Part shown: positions 1-6,011 of the stretch, in pieces | Layout: the number at the start of each line of letters is the position of its first letter | Numbering within the stretch: the stretch's first letter is position 1 | Source: Deltaproteobacteria bacterium | GTDB lineage: Bacteria; Desulfobacterota; Syntrophia; Syntrophales; UBA2192 | Assembly (NCBI GenBank): GCA_026388445.1 | Contig: JAPLJU010000187.1 | Span: 1-6,276 of the forward strand | Length of the DNA: 6,276 nucleotides | Direction: 5' to 3' | Notes under the pieces: model-generated | Databases searched by the model: none | Told to the model about the DNA's origin: nothing | Seen by the model: the letters and a program-made list of their open reading frames with translations, nothing else | Program-made: the position numbers and the translations under genes

Positions 1-335
<335 letters not shown>

Positions 336-345
336 TCTTGAAAAC

Positions 346-375
346 ATCTTAATTTTACTGGACTTCCAATGTCAA
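346..375 (-). promoter_or_regulatory. Sigma-70-type promoter of tRNA-fMet
   Basis: On the minus strand a consensus -35 box TTGACA (375-370) is followed after 18 nt by TAAGAT (351-346) as the -10 box. The predicted start lies a few bases before the mature tRNA 5' end at 335. The perfect -35 and the placement suit a strong stable-RNA promoter. Confidence 0.65.
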
Positions 376-451
376 GGATATTTTAGACAAGCCAGCCTGT
401 GTCTGCTCCCGGAAACCGGTCCCCGAATTCCTTTTATGATCAGGACCCTTC

Positions 452-1396
452 TTAAGAATAGAAAACCTGATCCTTCCCCTTCTCCTTGGCCCTGTACATG
501 TTCAAATCGGCCCTTCGGATAAAGGACGACAGCTCCTCGCCGCTGCTGTATTGAGCGATGCCCGTGCTCACTGTCACCCGGATTGTCTTTCCCGGCTTGG
601 GGGCAAAGACCTCCTTCTTGAGCTCCTGCCGGATACGCTCGGCCGTTACCACCCCCTGCTCTCCTTCGGTGTCGGGAAGAACGATGACAAACTCCTCTCC
701 CCCGTAACGATAGGCCAAGTCCGTCCGCCTCAGGCAACTTCTAACGACATCGGCAAACCGCACCAGAACATTATCGCCCTCGAGGTGGCCGAAGGTGTCG
801 TTGTACTGCTTGAAGTTGTCGATATCCATCATGAGCAGTGTCAGGTTGTGGTTATAACGGTTCGTTCGTTCGATCTCGGCGGTGATCTGGTTGTAAAACT
901 GCCTCGAGTTGAAGAGCTGGGTCAGGTTGTCTGTGATGCTCAATTCCTGATAGCGCTTTTCGCTTTCCCTGAGGAGGGCCTCCGCCTGATTCCGCTCCGA
1001 CAACATCGCCCTTTCCCGCTGGACGCGCTTCAACCTGATCAGGAGTTCTTTGATACCGATCGGTTTCAGCATGAAATCGCTGGCGCCCTTCTCGATAATC
1101 TGCTCGTAGGTGAAATCCTCGGCGAAGCCCGTCATAACGATGACGTCGGAGTCGTAATTGGACTTGACGAGGGTCGTCAGATCGATGCCGCTCATGCCGG
1201 GCATCTTGATGTCCGTGATGACGATGTCCACTTTGTTCTTTTCCAGGATCTTCAGGGCATCCTCACCGCTCATGGCGGAGAGGCAGGTATAGCCGAAATG
1301 TTTCATCGCTTCCTGAATGATGTCGCAGATCGGCTTTTCGTCGTCAACGACGAGAATCTGGGCGTGAGCCGTTTTCCCTTCTTCCTTTTTCTCCAT
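452..1396 (-). CDS. Response regulator with REC and GGDEF domains (diguanylate cyclase)
   Basis: This 314-residue cytoplasmic protein probably makes cyclic di-GMP from two GTP when phosphorylated by a histidine kinase that is not in the window. The REC domain (about 13-125) has the acidic pair D18-D19, the phospho-acceptor D62 in TDIKMPG, switch T89 and K111-P112. A charged, probably coiled-coil linker (about 117-152) leads to a GGDEF domain (about 153-314). That domain has the DNLT motif at 156-159, metal-binding D191, active-site GGEEF at 232-236 and an intact RxxD inhibitory site (R223 to D226) five residues before it. It therefore looks active and feedback-inhibited by product. The ATG start is preceded by only a weak Shine-Dalgarno (AGGCGA about 10 nt upstream). 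It is 166 nt downstream of the arginine decarboxylase gene and could be either the last gene of that operon or separately transcribed. No clear terminator follows it before the tRNA promoter. Confidence 0.95.
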   Translation of the reverse strand: MEKKEEGKTAHAQILVVDDEKPICDIIQEAMKHFGYTCLSAMSGEDALKILEKNKVDIVITDIKMPGMSGIDLTTLVKSNYDSDVIVMTGFAEDFTYEQIIEKGASDFMLKPIGIKELLIRLKRVQRERAMLSERNQAEALLRESEKRYQELSITDNLTQLFNSRQFYNQITAEIERTNRYNHNLTLLMMDIDNFKQYNDTFGHLEGDNVLVRFADVVRSCLRRTDLAYRYGGEEFVIVLPDTEGEQGVVTAERIRQELKKEVFAPKPGKTIRVTVSTGIAQYSSGEELSSFIRRADLNMYRAKEKGKDQVFYS

Positions 1397-1440
1397 GGCC
1401 GAAATCGCCTATAGGACAAGGATCGTTTACTGACACCCTT

Positions 1441-1449
1441 ATCTTACCA
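1441..1449 (-). promoter_or_regulatory. Possible extended -10 promoter element for the diguanylate cyclase
   Basis: The minus strand reads TGGTAAGAT (1449-1441), a TGn-extended -10 box, about 45 nt before the REC-GGDEF start. No recognisable -35 box lies 16-18 nt upstream, which is tolerated by extended -10 promoters. The same TAAGAT hexamer serves as -10 in the tRNA promoter. Evidence is weak. Confidence 0.3.
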
Positions 1450-1467
1450 CCACTTTTTTAAAAGCTG

Positions 1468-1490
1468 ACCACTGAGATGTCTGGAGTGGT
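1468..1490 (-). terminator. Weak hairpin after the arginine decarboxylase gene
   Basis: The arms ACCACT/AGTGGT (1468-1473 with 1485-1490) enclose an 11-nt loop. On the minus strand the hairpin is followed closely by CAGC and then four T. The stem is short and the T-run modest, so it may only attenuate read-through from the polyamine genes into the diguanylate cyclase. Nothing else coding is visible in the 1397-1562 gap. Confidence 0.25.
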
Positions 1491-1562
1491 TTGATATTCT
1501 GGATCGGCAACGTTAAGAAAAAATGAACGTCTAATTTTTTCCGCCTGAAGTCCGCTTCCCGA

Positions 1563-2114
1563 TCAGAAGACGAAAACGGCCGCCGCGATAACCGTTGTGC
1601 AGGGTCCCTTCTTGGGAACAATGTAGGACTGTGTGACATTCCTCGTCCGGACGATCTTGCCGCTGATCTTGAAGACCTCTTTCTTCTCGTCCCAGCTCTT
1701 GTCCACGTCAAAATCAATACCGAGGGTGGATGCCAGCATGGCGGCTGCCAGATCCTCCGCGTAATCCCCCGCCTGTTTTTCCGTCTGCCCGAAGGCATGG
1801 TGCTCGCTGATGTAACCATACTGGGAGAGGTCCGCCGGAACGGCACAGCCGACCGACGCCGCCAGGAGCCGGTTGGGCTCATTACTGCTGCAGCGGCTCA
1901 TCACGCAATACGTGATGCCCCCCGGGATCAATTCCCGCAGGGCCTTCCCCCTGGAAATCATCCGGCAGCCCGGCGGAAAAATGCTGGAGACGTAAACCAG
2001 GTTGAATTTCTCGATTCCCGCATCCCGGAGCGCCAGCTCAAAGGAGTGAAGCTCCTCCTTGTGAACCCCGACACCCTTCGTGAAGAAAATCTTCTGGGGA
2101 ACAAATATCTGCAG
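1563..2114 (-). CDS. Pyruvoyl-dependent arginine decarboxylase (PvlArgDC), CTG start
   Basis: The enzyme decarboxylates arginine to agmatine, using a pyruvoyl group made by self-cleavage of the proenzyme rather than PLP. I place the start at a CTG codon (2114-2112), giving 183 residues. The frame is open back to a stop at 2135-2133 and offers no ATG, GTG or TTG before M52. A strong Shine-Dalgarno (AGAGGAG, 2129-2123) sits 8 nt before the CTG. Residues 2-51 match the family N-terminus (FVPQKIFFTKGVGVHKEE, then ELALRDAGI), including the Ser43-Ser44 pair in YVSSIFPPG where the chain is cut to form the beta subunit and the pyruvoyl-bearing alpha subunit. Starting at M52 (base 1961) would delete this site. 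Further family blocks are SSNEPNRLLAAS (76-87), QYGYISEHHAFG (98-109; E104 is a likely catalytic Glu), AGDYAEDLAA, KIVRTRNVTQS and a C-terminal TTVIAAAVFVF. It lies 23 nt after the agmatinase stop, so the two are probably cotranscribed. Chorismate or histidine use is not suggested. Confidence 0.92.
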   Translation of the reverse strand: MQIFVPQKIFFTKGVGVHKEELHSFELALRDAGIEKFNLVYVSSIFPPGCRMISRGKALRELIPGGITYCVMSRCSSNEPNRLLAASVGCAVPADLSQYGYISEHHAFGQTEKQAGDYAEDLAAAMLASTLGIDFDVDKSWDEKKEVFKISGKIVRTRNVTQSYIVPKKGPCTTVIAAAVFVF

Positions 2115-2129
2115 CCTTCCCTCTCCTCT
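2115..2129 (-). promoter_or_regulatory. Ribosome binding site that sets the CTG start
   Basis: In the 23-nt gap after the agmatinase stop, the minus strand carries AGAGGAG (2129-2123), followed by 8 nt and then CTG. The whole gap is purine-rich and fits the anti-Shine-Dalgarno well. No other in-frame start codon is at a usable distance, so this site supports non-AUG initiation and suggests re-initiation by ribosomes ending on speB. Confidence 0.75.
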
Positions 2130-2137
2130 TCTTCAGT

Positions 2138-2986
2138 TCATTTTAGGGCATACCCCATGATCCGGTAGGTGAGCTTCGCTGCCAGGAATTCCGGCGCCAC
2201 CATCCCGGGTATGGGTGAAAGTTCAACGACGTCAAATCCCCTGATCCGGCATGTCCCGGCGGCTTCCCTGAGAAGAGACGTCACGTCACGCCAGTAAAGC
2301 CCTCCCGGCTCGGGTGTTCCCGTGGCCGGCATCAGAGACGAGTCGAACACGTCGAGATCGACGGATATATAAACATCTTTCGTCAAATTTTCGCAAATCT
2401 TTTTTTCCCATCCCGGCTTTCCCTGCACATCGCCAGGGGAAAATACCTCGATGTCCTTTTTCTTGATGAAGAGCGCCTCTTCCCGGCTCATGCTGCGGAT
2501 CCCGACATGGACAACGGGGCAGATCTCCCGGAGGCGACGGGCCACGCAAGCGTGACTGAACGGCGATCCCTGGTATCGATCCCTCATGTCCGCATGGGCA
2601 TCGAAGTGAAGCACAGAAAGCCGGGGGTATTTCTTCTTCAGGGCCCGTACGCTGCCGAGGGATATGCTGTGCTCCCCGCCGATCAGCACGGGGATCTTGT
2701 TGTGCCGGACGATCCCGGCAGTGCTTTCTTCAACCTTTTTCATCATCTCCCGGGGCCCGCGCGCATCGGGCTCCAGGGGTGGCAGCGTGTGAATCCCCGC
2801 CTGATAGGTTTCCTTGCAGAGCTCCTCGTCGTAGAGCTCCATGTTACAGGAGGCATCGAGTATGGCGGACGGCCCCCGGCGGGACCCCGATTGGTAGGTA
2901 GAGGTCAAGTCGTATGGAACGGGCAGAACGACAAAGGAAGCCCTCTTGAAGTCCGAAAATTCCTTCTCGATCCCGCCGAAATTCAT
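2138..2986 (-). CDS. speB: Agmatinase (ureohydrolase family)
   Basis: A 282-residue manganese ureohydrolase that most likely splits agmatine into putrescine and urea. Predicted metal ligands are H106 (GGEHS), D129, H131 and D133 (HFDAHADMRD), and D210 and D212 (SVDLDVFD). The signature continues through the ATGTPEPGG loop (221-229), and the N-terminus has the family's YDLTSTYQSGSRRGP block (25-39). Length is normal for agmatinase. The ATG at 2986 is chosen because AAGAGG lies 6 nt upstream and homologues begin near this point; the frame stays open to 3442, but that part is not family-like and overlaps lpxH. Sequence alone does not exclude arginase, guanidinobutyrase or similar substrates. Its tight link to an arginine decarboxylase, the enzyme that makes agmatine, argues strongly for agmatinase. 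No PLP-type ornithine or arginine decarboxylase is visible nearby. Confidence 0.93.
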   Translation of the reverse strand: MNFGGIEKEFSDFKRASFVVLPVPYDLTSTYQSGSRRGPSAILDASCNMELYDEELCKETYQAGIHTLPPLEPDARGPREMMKKVEESTAGIVRHNKIPVLIGGEHSISLGSVRALKKKYPRLSVLHFDAHADMRDRYQGSPFSHACVARRLREICPVVHVGIRSMSREEALFIKKKDIEVFSPGDVQGKPGWEKKICENLTKDVYISVDLDVFDSSLMPATGTPEPGGLYWRDVTSLLREAAGTCRIRGFDVVELSPIPGMVAPEFLAAKLTYRIMGYALK

Positions 2987-3050
2987 CGCATACCTCTTAA
3001 ATCGGTTTGACGACCTAACACATTCTACAACCGGTGTCCAGTCTTTTTCC

Positions 3051-3082
3051 GGCCGCCGGTTCACTCCGACCGGAGAACGGCC
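3051..3082. promoter_or_regulatory. GC-rich imperfect inverted repeat upstream of speB
   Basis: GGCCG (3051-3055) pairs with CGGCC (3078-3082). An inner CTCC/GGAG stem (3064-3067 with 3072-3075) is closed by a 4-nt loop. On the minus strand it is followed by GGAAAAAG, not by T, so it is not a terminator there. It lies in the 176-nt gap between the lpxH-like gene and speB. That gap also holds a poor promoter candidate (TGGACA at 3040-3035, 17-nt spacer, weak -10). Its function is unknown; an mRNA structure or regulator site are both possible. Confidence 0.35.
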
Positions 3083-3162
3083 CTGACGCGGCAAACATCC
3101 AAATCCCGAAGCAGTCAGTCTGTAGCTTTTATTGCCTCCGAAGTTGAAAAAGGGATGATGTG

Positions 3163-3891
3163 TCAGAACGACAGTTTGTAGAAGAAGAGATTGAATTGGC
3201 CCTTCTCGAGTATGAGATAGGAAAAGTGATCGATCCAGTCCCCCAGGGTCACGAAGACCCTCTCCGTACCGTCTAACTCCACCGTCCTGAGAAGCGGCTC
3301 GTGGCAGTGGGCCAGGATCACGGCGTCGAATCCCTCCTCGAACTTCCGGAGAGAAAAGGCGTACATTTTCTCTGCCAGTCTTTCCTGGGATTCGCCGATC
3401 CACCTCTTGCTCGCCATCGAGCTGCCCCTGGCGACTTTCCACCAGAAAGACGACGGCAACTGCTCCTTGAACCAGCTGAATGTTTTGCTCCGCAGGATTT
3501 TCCGGAGGAAAAGGTACGAGGTGTCTTCCGTATCAACGAGATCCCCGTGAGCCAGGTACAACTTCTTTCCGTCAAGCGTCACCACGGCACAGTCGGGAAT
3601 CACCTCCATGGCGAGCTTTTCGCCGAAATATTTTCGCAGGGCGAAGTCGTGGTTCCCCTCCAGGATATGGACACAAACCCCGCTTTCCTTCACTTCGACA
3701 AGCTTCCCGATCATGTCCTGAAAGTCGGGGTAGACATCCCCTTGGTCGGAGAACCAGAAATCAAAGAAATCGCCGAGGATATAGAGGTGATCGGCCTGCC
3801 CCTTCAGCGAATCGAGAAACTGAAGCAGCCGGTCATAACCGATATTGTTTCGATGTCGGAGATGGGCATCGGCGATAAAAAAAATCTTCAT
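3163..3891 (-). CDS. lpxH: LpxH-like UDP-2,3-diacylglucosamine hydrolase (metallophosphoesterase)
   Basis: This 242-residue calcineurin-like phosphoesterase probably cleaves UDP-2,3-diacylglucosamine to lipid X and UMP in lipid A synthesis at the inner membrane face. Metal ligands fall almost where LpxH has them: D8 and H10 (ADAH), D41 (GDFFDFW), N80 (GNHD), H115 (AHGD), and H195 and H197 (AHCH). The helical, aromatic insert between H115 and H195 (about 125-180, with WFKEQLPSSFWW) resembles the LpxH lipid-binding cap. I prefer the ATG at 3891 because homologues begin just before the first strand and ligand numbering then fits; a GTG at 3900 would add three residues, and neither has a strong Shine-Dalgarno. 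One oddity is that classical LpxH reads GNRD, with an Arg that contacts substrate, whereas this has GNHD like general phosphoesterases, so the exact substrate is less certain. It lies 47 nt after the PHP gene, likely cotranscribed. Confidence 0.85.
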   Translation of the reverse strand: MKIFFIADAHLRHRNNIGYDRLLQFLDSLKGQADHLYILGDFFDFWFSDQGDVYPDFQDMIGKLVEVKESGVCVHILEGNHDFALRKYFGEKLAMEVIPDCAVVTLDGKKLYLAHGDLVDTEDTSYLFLRKILRSKTFSWFKEQLPSSFWWKVARGSSMASKRWIGESQERLAEKMYAFSLRKFEEGFDAVILAHCHEPLLRTVELDGTERVFVTLGDWIDHFSYLILEKGQFNLFFYKLSF

Positions 3892-3938
3892 CTTTCTCAC
3901 GGATCCATGATGGTCGGGAACACCCCGGCGAGTCCGCC

Positions 3939-4595
3939 CTAGAGGCTTCTTCTGACAAGCTTCTCGGAATTTCGAAACATCTCTTTTATTTCATCCGGCT
4001 GAAGACCGGCACCGGCGGCGATTTTGCGCGCCATCTCCAGGGTCACCAGGTCTCGCGGGGCATGGCTGTCCGTGTTCATCACCAAAGGGGCCTTGAATTC
4101 ACGGGCAAGCCTTGCCACGTGGCCGTTGGTATAGCCGTGACCCTGCCTCGTGGTGATTTCCAGAAAGACCCCGTTTTTAGCGGCTTTCTTCACGAGATCG
4201 GGCGTGATGAGACCCGGGTGGGCCAGGATATCCACGCGAGCCTCGATGGCAGCCCGGTTGGTCCCCGCGGCGACAGGTTCAACGATCGTTTCCCCGTGAA
4301 TGACGACGATCTTCGCGCCCAGCTGGCGTGCCTCTTTGACGAGCCCCGGAATGAGGACGGGGGGGACATGGGTGATTTCGATCCCGGCCAGGGCCTTGAT
4401 GGGATAGACCTCGGAGATCTTGCGGCAGGCCTTGCTGACGCGCGGTAGAATAAAATCCAGATTGGAGTGATCGGCATGATCCGTAATGGCGATGGCACGG
4501 TATCCGGCCGCCATGGCTCTGCGGATGAGCTCCGACGGGATAAGTTCTCCATCGCTGAATATGGAGTGCGTGTGCAAATCAATCACGGGGAACAT
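3939..4595 (-). CDS. PHP-domain metal-dependent phosphoesterase (histidinol-phosphatase-like)
   Basis: This is a single-domain PHP protein of 218 residues, soluble, with a predicted metal-dependent phosphatase or phosphodiesterase activity. Metal-site motifs in order are H8-T-H10, S14-D15-G16, T38-D39-H40, E73 (AGIE), H100 (IHGE), H126 (DILAHPG), and D176 and H178 (NTDSHAP). It resembles the small bacterial proteins annotated as histidinol phosphate phosphatase domain proteins, but no histidine genes are near and the substrate is unknown. The start is ambiguous. With the ATG at 4595 the GGGAGG Shine-Dalgarno touches the start codon. A GTG at 4586 is 9 nt from that GGAGG and yields an N-terminus MIDLHTHS, typical of the family. 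I give the longer form, but the GTG may be the true start (215 residues). It appears to be the first gene of the minus-strand cluster, and its product lies just before the lpxH-like gene. Confidence 0.88.
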   Translation of the reverse strand: MFPVIDLHTHSIFSDGELIPSELIRRAMAAGYRAIAITDHADHSNLDFILPRVSKACRKISEVYPIKALAGIEITHVPPVLIPGLVKEARQLGAKIVVIHGETIVEPVAAGTNRAAIEARVDILAHPGLITPDLVKKAAKNGVFLEITTRQGHGYTNGHVARLAREFKAPLVMNTDSHAPRDLVTLEMARKIAAGAGLQPDEIKEMFRNSEKLVRRSL

Positions 4596-4634
4596 CCTCC
4601 CTCTTTTTTTATTGAGACGGTCCTCTGAAACCCT

Positions 4635-4666
4635 CCCTGCAGCCGCCGCGGGGTTCCACGGCAGGG
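4635..4666 (-). promoter_or_regulatory. Hairpin in the leader of the PHP-lpxH transcript
   Basis: CCCTGC (4635-4640) and GCAGGG (4661-4666) form a 6-bp stem around a GC-rich 20-nt loop. An alternative pairing of AACCCT (4629-4634) with AGGGTT (4663-4668) is possible. It would lie in the 5' leader of the minus-strand transcript, between the proposed promoter and the PHP Shine-Dalgarno. I recognise no known riboswitch. The mutually exclusive stems could switch, but this is only a possibility. Confidence 0.3.
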
Positions 4667-4679
4667 TTCATCCGGGCTA

Positions 4680-4691
4680 TTGAACGTTCAA
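4680..4691. promoter_or_regulatory. 12-bp perfect palindrome TTGAACGTTCAA, candidate operator
   Basis: The palindrome lies in the gap between divergent genes, just downstream of the proposed minus-strand start site, with CACGTG (4693-4698) beside it. A site there could block the PHP-lpxH promoter. No regulator is identified. GAACGTTC lacks the 4-bp spacer of the Gram-positive LexA box, so that is not a match. Confidence 0.4.
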
Positions 4692-4699
4692 CCACGTGA

Positions 4700-4728
4700 C
4701 ATCTAACAGATTTTCAGCAGCAGGTCAA
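4700..4728 (-). promoter_or_regulatory. Possible promoter of the PHP-lpxH-speB-PvlArgDC cluster
   Basis: The minus strand shows TTGACC (4728-4723, five of six consensus bases) and, after exactly 17 nt, TAGATG (4705-4700, three of six) as a weak -10. The predicted start near 4693 leaves a leader of about 100 nt. It points away from lptF, consistent with divergent transcription. Confidence 0.4.
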
Positions 4729-4740
4729 ATAAGTTATCGA

Positions 4741-4769
4741 TTGATTTCGCGCGTACAGTTGTATATGAA
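4741..4769 (+). promoter_or_regulatory. Possible promoter of lptF-lptG
   Basis: TTGATT (4741-4746) and TATGAA (4764-4769) are separated by 17 nt, each matching four of six sigma-70 consensus bases. The predicted start near 4776 falls after the ATG at 4773, which argues against that ATG as the lptF start, and places a hairpin at the very 5' end of the message. Confidence 0.4.
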
Positions 4770-4776
4770 TGTATGC

Positions 4777-4804
4777 GGACCGGCCCGCAGAGGTGCCCCG
4801 GTCC
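4777..4804 (+). promoter_or_regulatory. Perfect 7-bp hairpin just before lptF
   Basis: GGACCGG (4777-4783) pairs with CCGGTCC (4798-4804) around a 14-nt loop that contains AGAGGTG (4789-4795). It ends 7 nt before the preferred lptF ATG. It would form the 5' end of the message if the proposed promoter is right. It might stabilise the mRNA or present the AGAGG ribosome-binding-like sequence near the start codon; both roles are inferred. Confidence 0.45.
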
Positions 4805-4811
4805 AATCTTT

Positions 4812-6011
4812 ATGAAAAAAAGATTGATGCCCAGAATAACAAAGATCATTTACCGCTACATCCTCAAGGAAATCACCTACCCTTTCATCCTCGCCCTTTT
4901 CGTGGCGACCTTTGTCCTCATGATGGGCAGGATTCTCCAGCTGATGGAACTCGTTATCAACAAGGGGGTGGATTTATGGGACATTTCAAAACTCATCCTA
5001 TTCATGATGCCGGCTCTCCTTCTTTTTACCATCCCGCTGGCCCTTCTCATATCGATTTTGATGGGCATGGGAAGGCTTTCCAGGGATAATGAATTGACCG
5101 TCATGAAGAGTGCCGGCCTGAGCCTCTACCAGCTGTCCCTGCCGGTCTTTTCCCTGGCCGTCGTCGCCTTTGTCATGTCGACGGTGACATCGCTCTTCCT
5201 TCTCCCCGAGGGCAATCAGGCCACAAGAAACTTGATCCTTGAGATCGCCCGGCAGAAGGCCAGCGCGGGCATCAAGGAAAAGGTCTTCAACGACGACTTC
5301 AGCGGTATCGTCCTTTACGCCGACCAGATCCCCATCAACGGTGAGTACATGGAGGGCATCCTCCTGTTCGATGATCGGATCCAGTCGGAACCGAGCACCA
5401 TTATTGCCCGGAAGGGATACCTGGTCGCGGCGCCGGACTCGCCGACTGTGACCCTGAGACTGGAAAATGGAAGCATTCACTCCGTCAACCCGAATTTGAA
5501 AAATTATAAGAAAATTGACTTCAGCACCTATGACGTTAGCCTGGAACTGCAAACGGTCGTGGCGGACGCCAAGAAATTCGCCACCCAAAAACCCCAGGAG
5601 ACGACCTTCCTGGAAATGGTCCGTCAGATCCGAGACCCCGGCAAATCAATGCCGGCGTTGAAGATCAGGGAGATGAAAATCGAGCTCAATAAGAGATTCG
5701 CCATCCCATTGTCCTGCTTCATCTTTGCGCTTGTCGGGATGCCCCTGGGCATCACACCGAGCCGTTCCGCCAGGCTGAGGGGCTTCACCACGGCCCTGGC
5801 CGTCGTCGTTTCCTATTACCTGCTCACGTTGAGCGGCACGGCCCTCGGGGAAACGGGCAGGTTGTCTCCCGTCGTCGGCGCCTGGGTGCCCAATGCCGTC
5901 TTTGCCGCAGCCGGCGTGATCCTGTTCATGCGGAAGGCAGAGGAAAAATCCCTGGATCTGGATCTCTGGGGAAGAGCGAGAACGTTTTTCAAATCGGGGC
6001 GATCATCGTGA
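4812..6011 (+). CDS. lptF: LPS export ABC transporter permease LptF
   Basis: This is an inner-membrane permease of the LptB2FG complex, which extracts LPS from the inner membrane and passes it to LptC/LptA. The 399-residue protein has the family layout. Three N-terminal membrane segments lie at about 23-41, 61-86 and 108-131, with the cytoplasmic loop RLSRDNELTVMKSAG (about 88-102) that contacts LptB. A periplasmic beta-jellyroll region (about 135-285) is followed by three C-terminal segments (about 296-316, 325-347, 354-374). The start is uncertain. I choose the ATG at 4812 (MKKRL), because the ATG at 4773 probably precedes the transcription start and would encode an atypical Cys/Pro-rich stretch; the ATG at 4827 is a further option. 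No good linear Shine-Dalgarno precedes any of them. The stop overlaps the next gene by GTGA, as is usual for lptF-lptG. LptF and LptG are paralogues; position first in the pair supports LptF. Confidence 0.93.
   Translation: MKKRLMPRITKIIYRYILKEITYPFILALFVATFVLMMGRILQLMELVINKGVDLWDISKLILFMMPALLLFTIPLALLISILMGMGRLSRDNELTVMKSAGLSLYQLSLPVFSLAVVAFVMSTVTSLFLLPEGNQATRNLILEIARQKASAGIKEKVFNDDFSGIVLYADQIPINGEYMEGILLFDDRIQSEPSTIIARKGYLVAAPDSPTVTLRLENGSIHSVNPNLKNYKKIDFSTYDVSLELQTVVADAKKFATQKPQETTFLEMVRQIRDPGKSMPALKIREMKIELNKRFAIPLSCFIFALVGMPLGITPSRSARLRGFTTALAVVVSYYLLTLSGTALGETGRLSPVVGAWVPNAVFAAAGVILFMRKAEEKSLDLDLWGRARTFFKSGRSS

Noticed and set aside
383..451. Terminator for the diguanylate cyclase
   Set aside because: Only short stems (for example CCGG/CCGG and a distant GGTCC/GGACC) with no T-run could be found.
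551..1414. Long open frame on the plus strand opposite the diguanylate cyclase
   Set aside because: It lies antisense to a gene with complete REC and GGDEF motifs; its translation shows no domain and its openness follows from the codon use of the real gene.
1563..1961. Short version of the arginine decarboxylase starting at ATG 1961
   Set aside because: It lacks the conserved N-terminus and the Ser-Ser processing site, both encoded directly upstream in frame.
2507..3010. Open frame on the plus strand opposite speB
   Set aside because: Antisense to the metal-binding core of agmatinase, with no recognisable domain.
2987..3442. N-terminal extension of speB in the same open frame up to 3442
   Set aside because: The extension has no ureohydrolase similarity, overlaps the lpxH-like gene, and a good ribosome site precedes the ATG at 2986.
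3301..3942. Open frame on the plus strand opposite the lpxH-like gene
   Set aside because: Antisense shadow of a gene whose metal ligands are all present.
4680..4691. LexA (SOS) box
   Set aside because: GAACGTTC has no 4-bp spacer between the half-sites of the Gram-positive type box, and no SOS gene is adjacent.
4773..4811. Upstream ATG of lptF at 4773
   Set aside because: There is no ribosome site before it, it likely precedes the transcription start, and the 13 added residues are unlike LptF N-termini.
4998..5588. Open frame on the minus strand opposite lptF
   Set aside because: The highly charged translation has no family features, and lptF on the other strand is clear.
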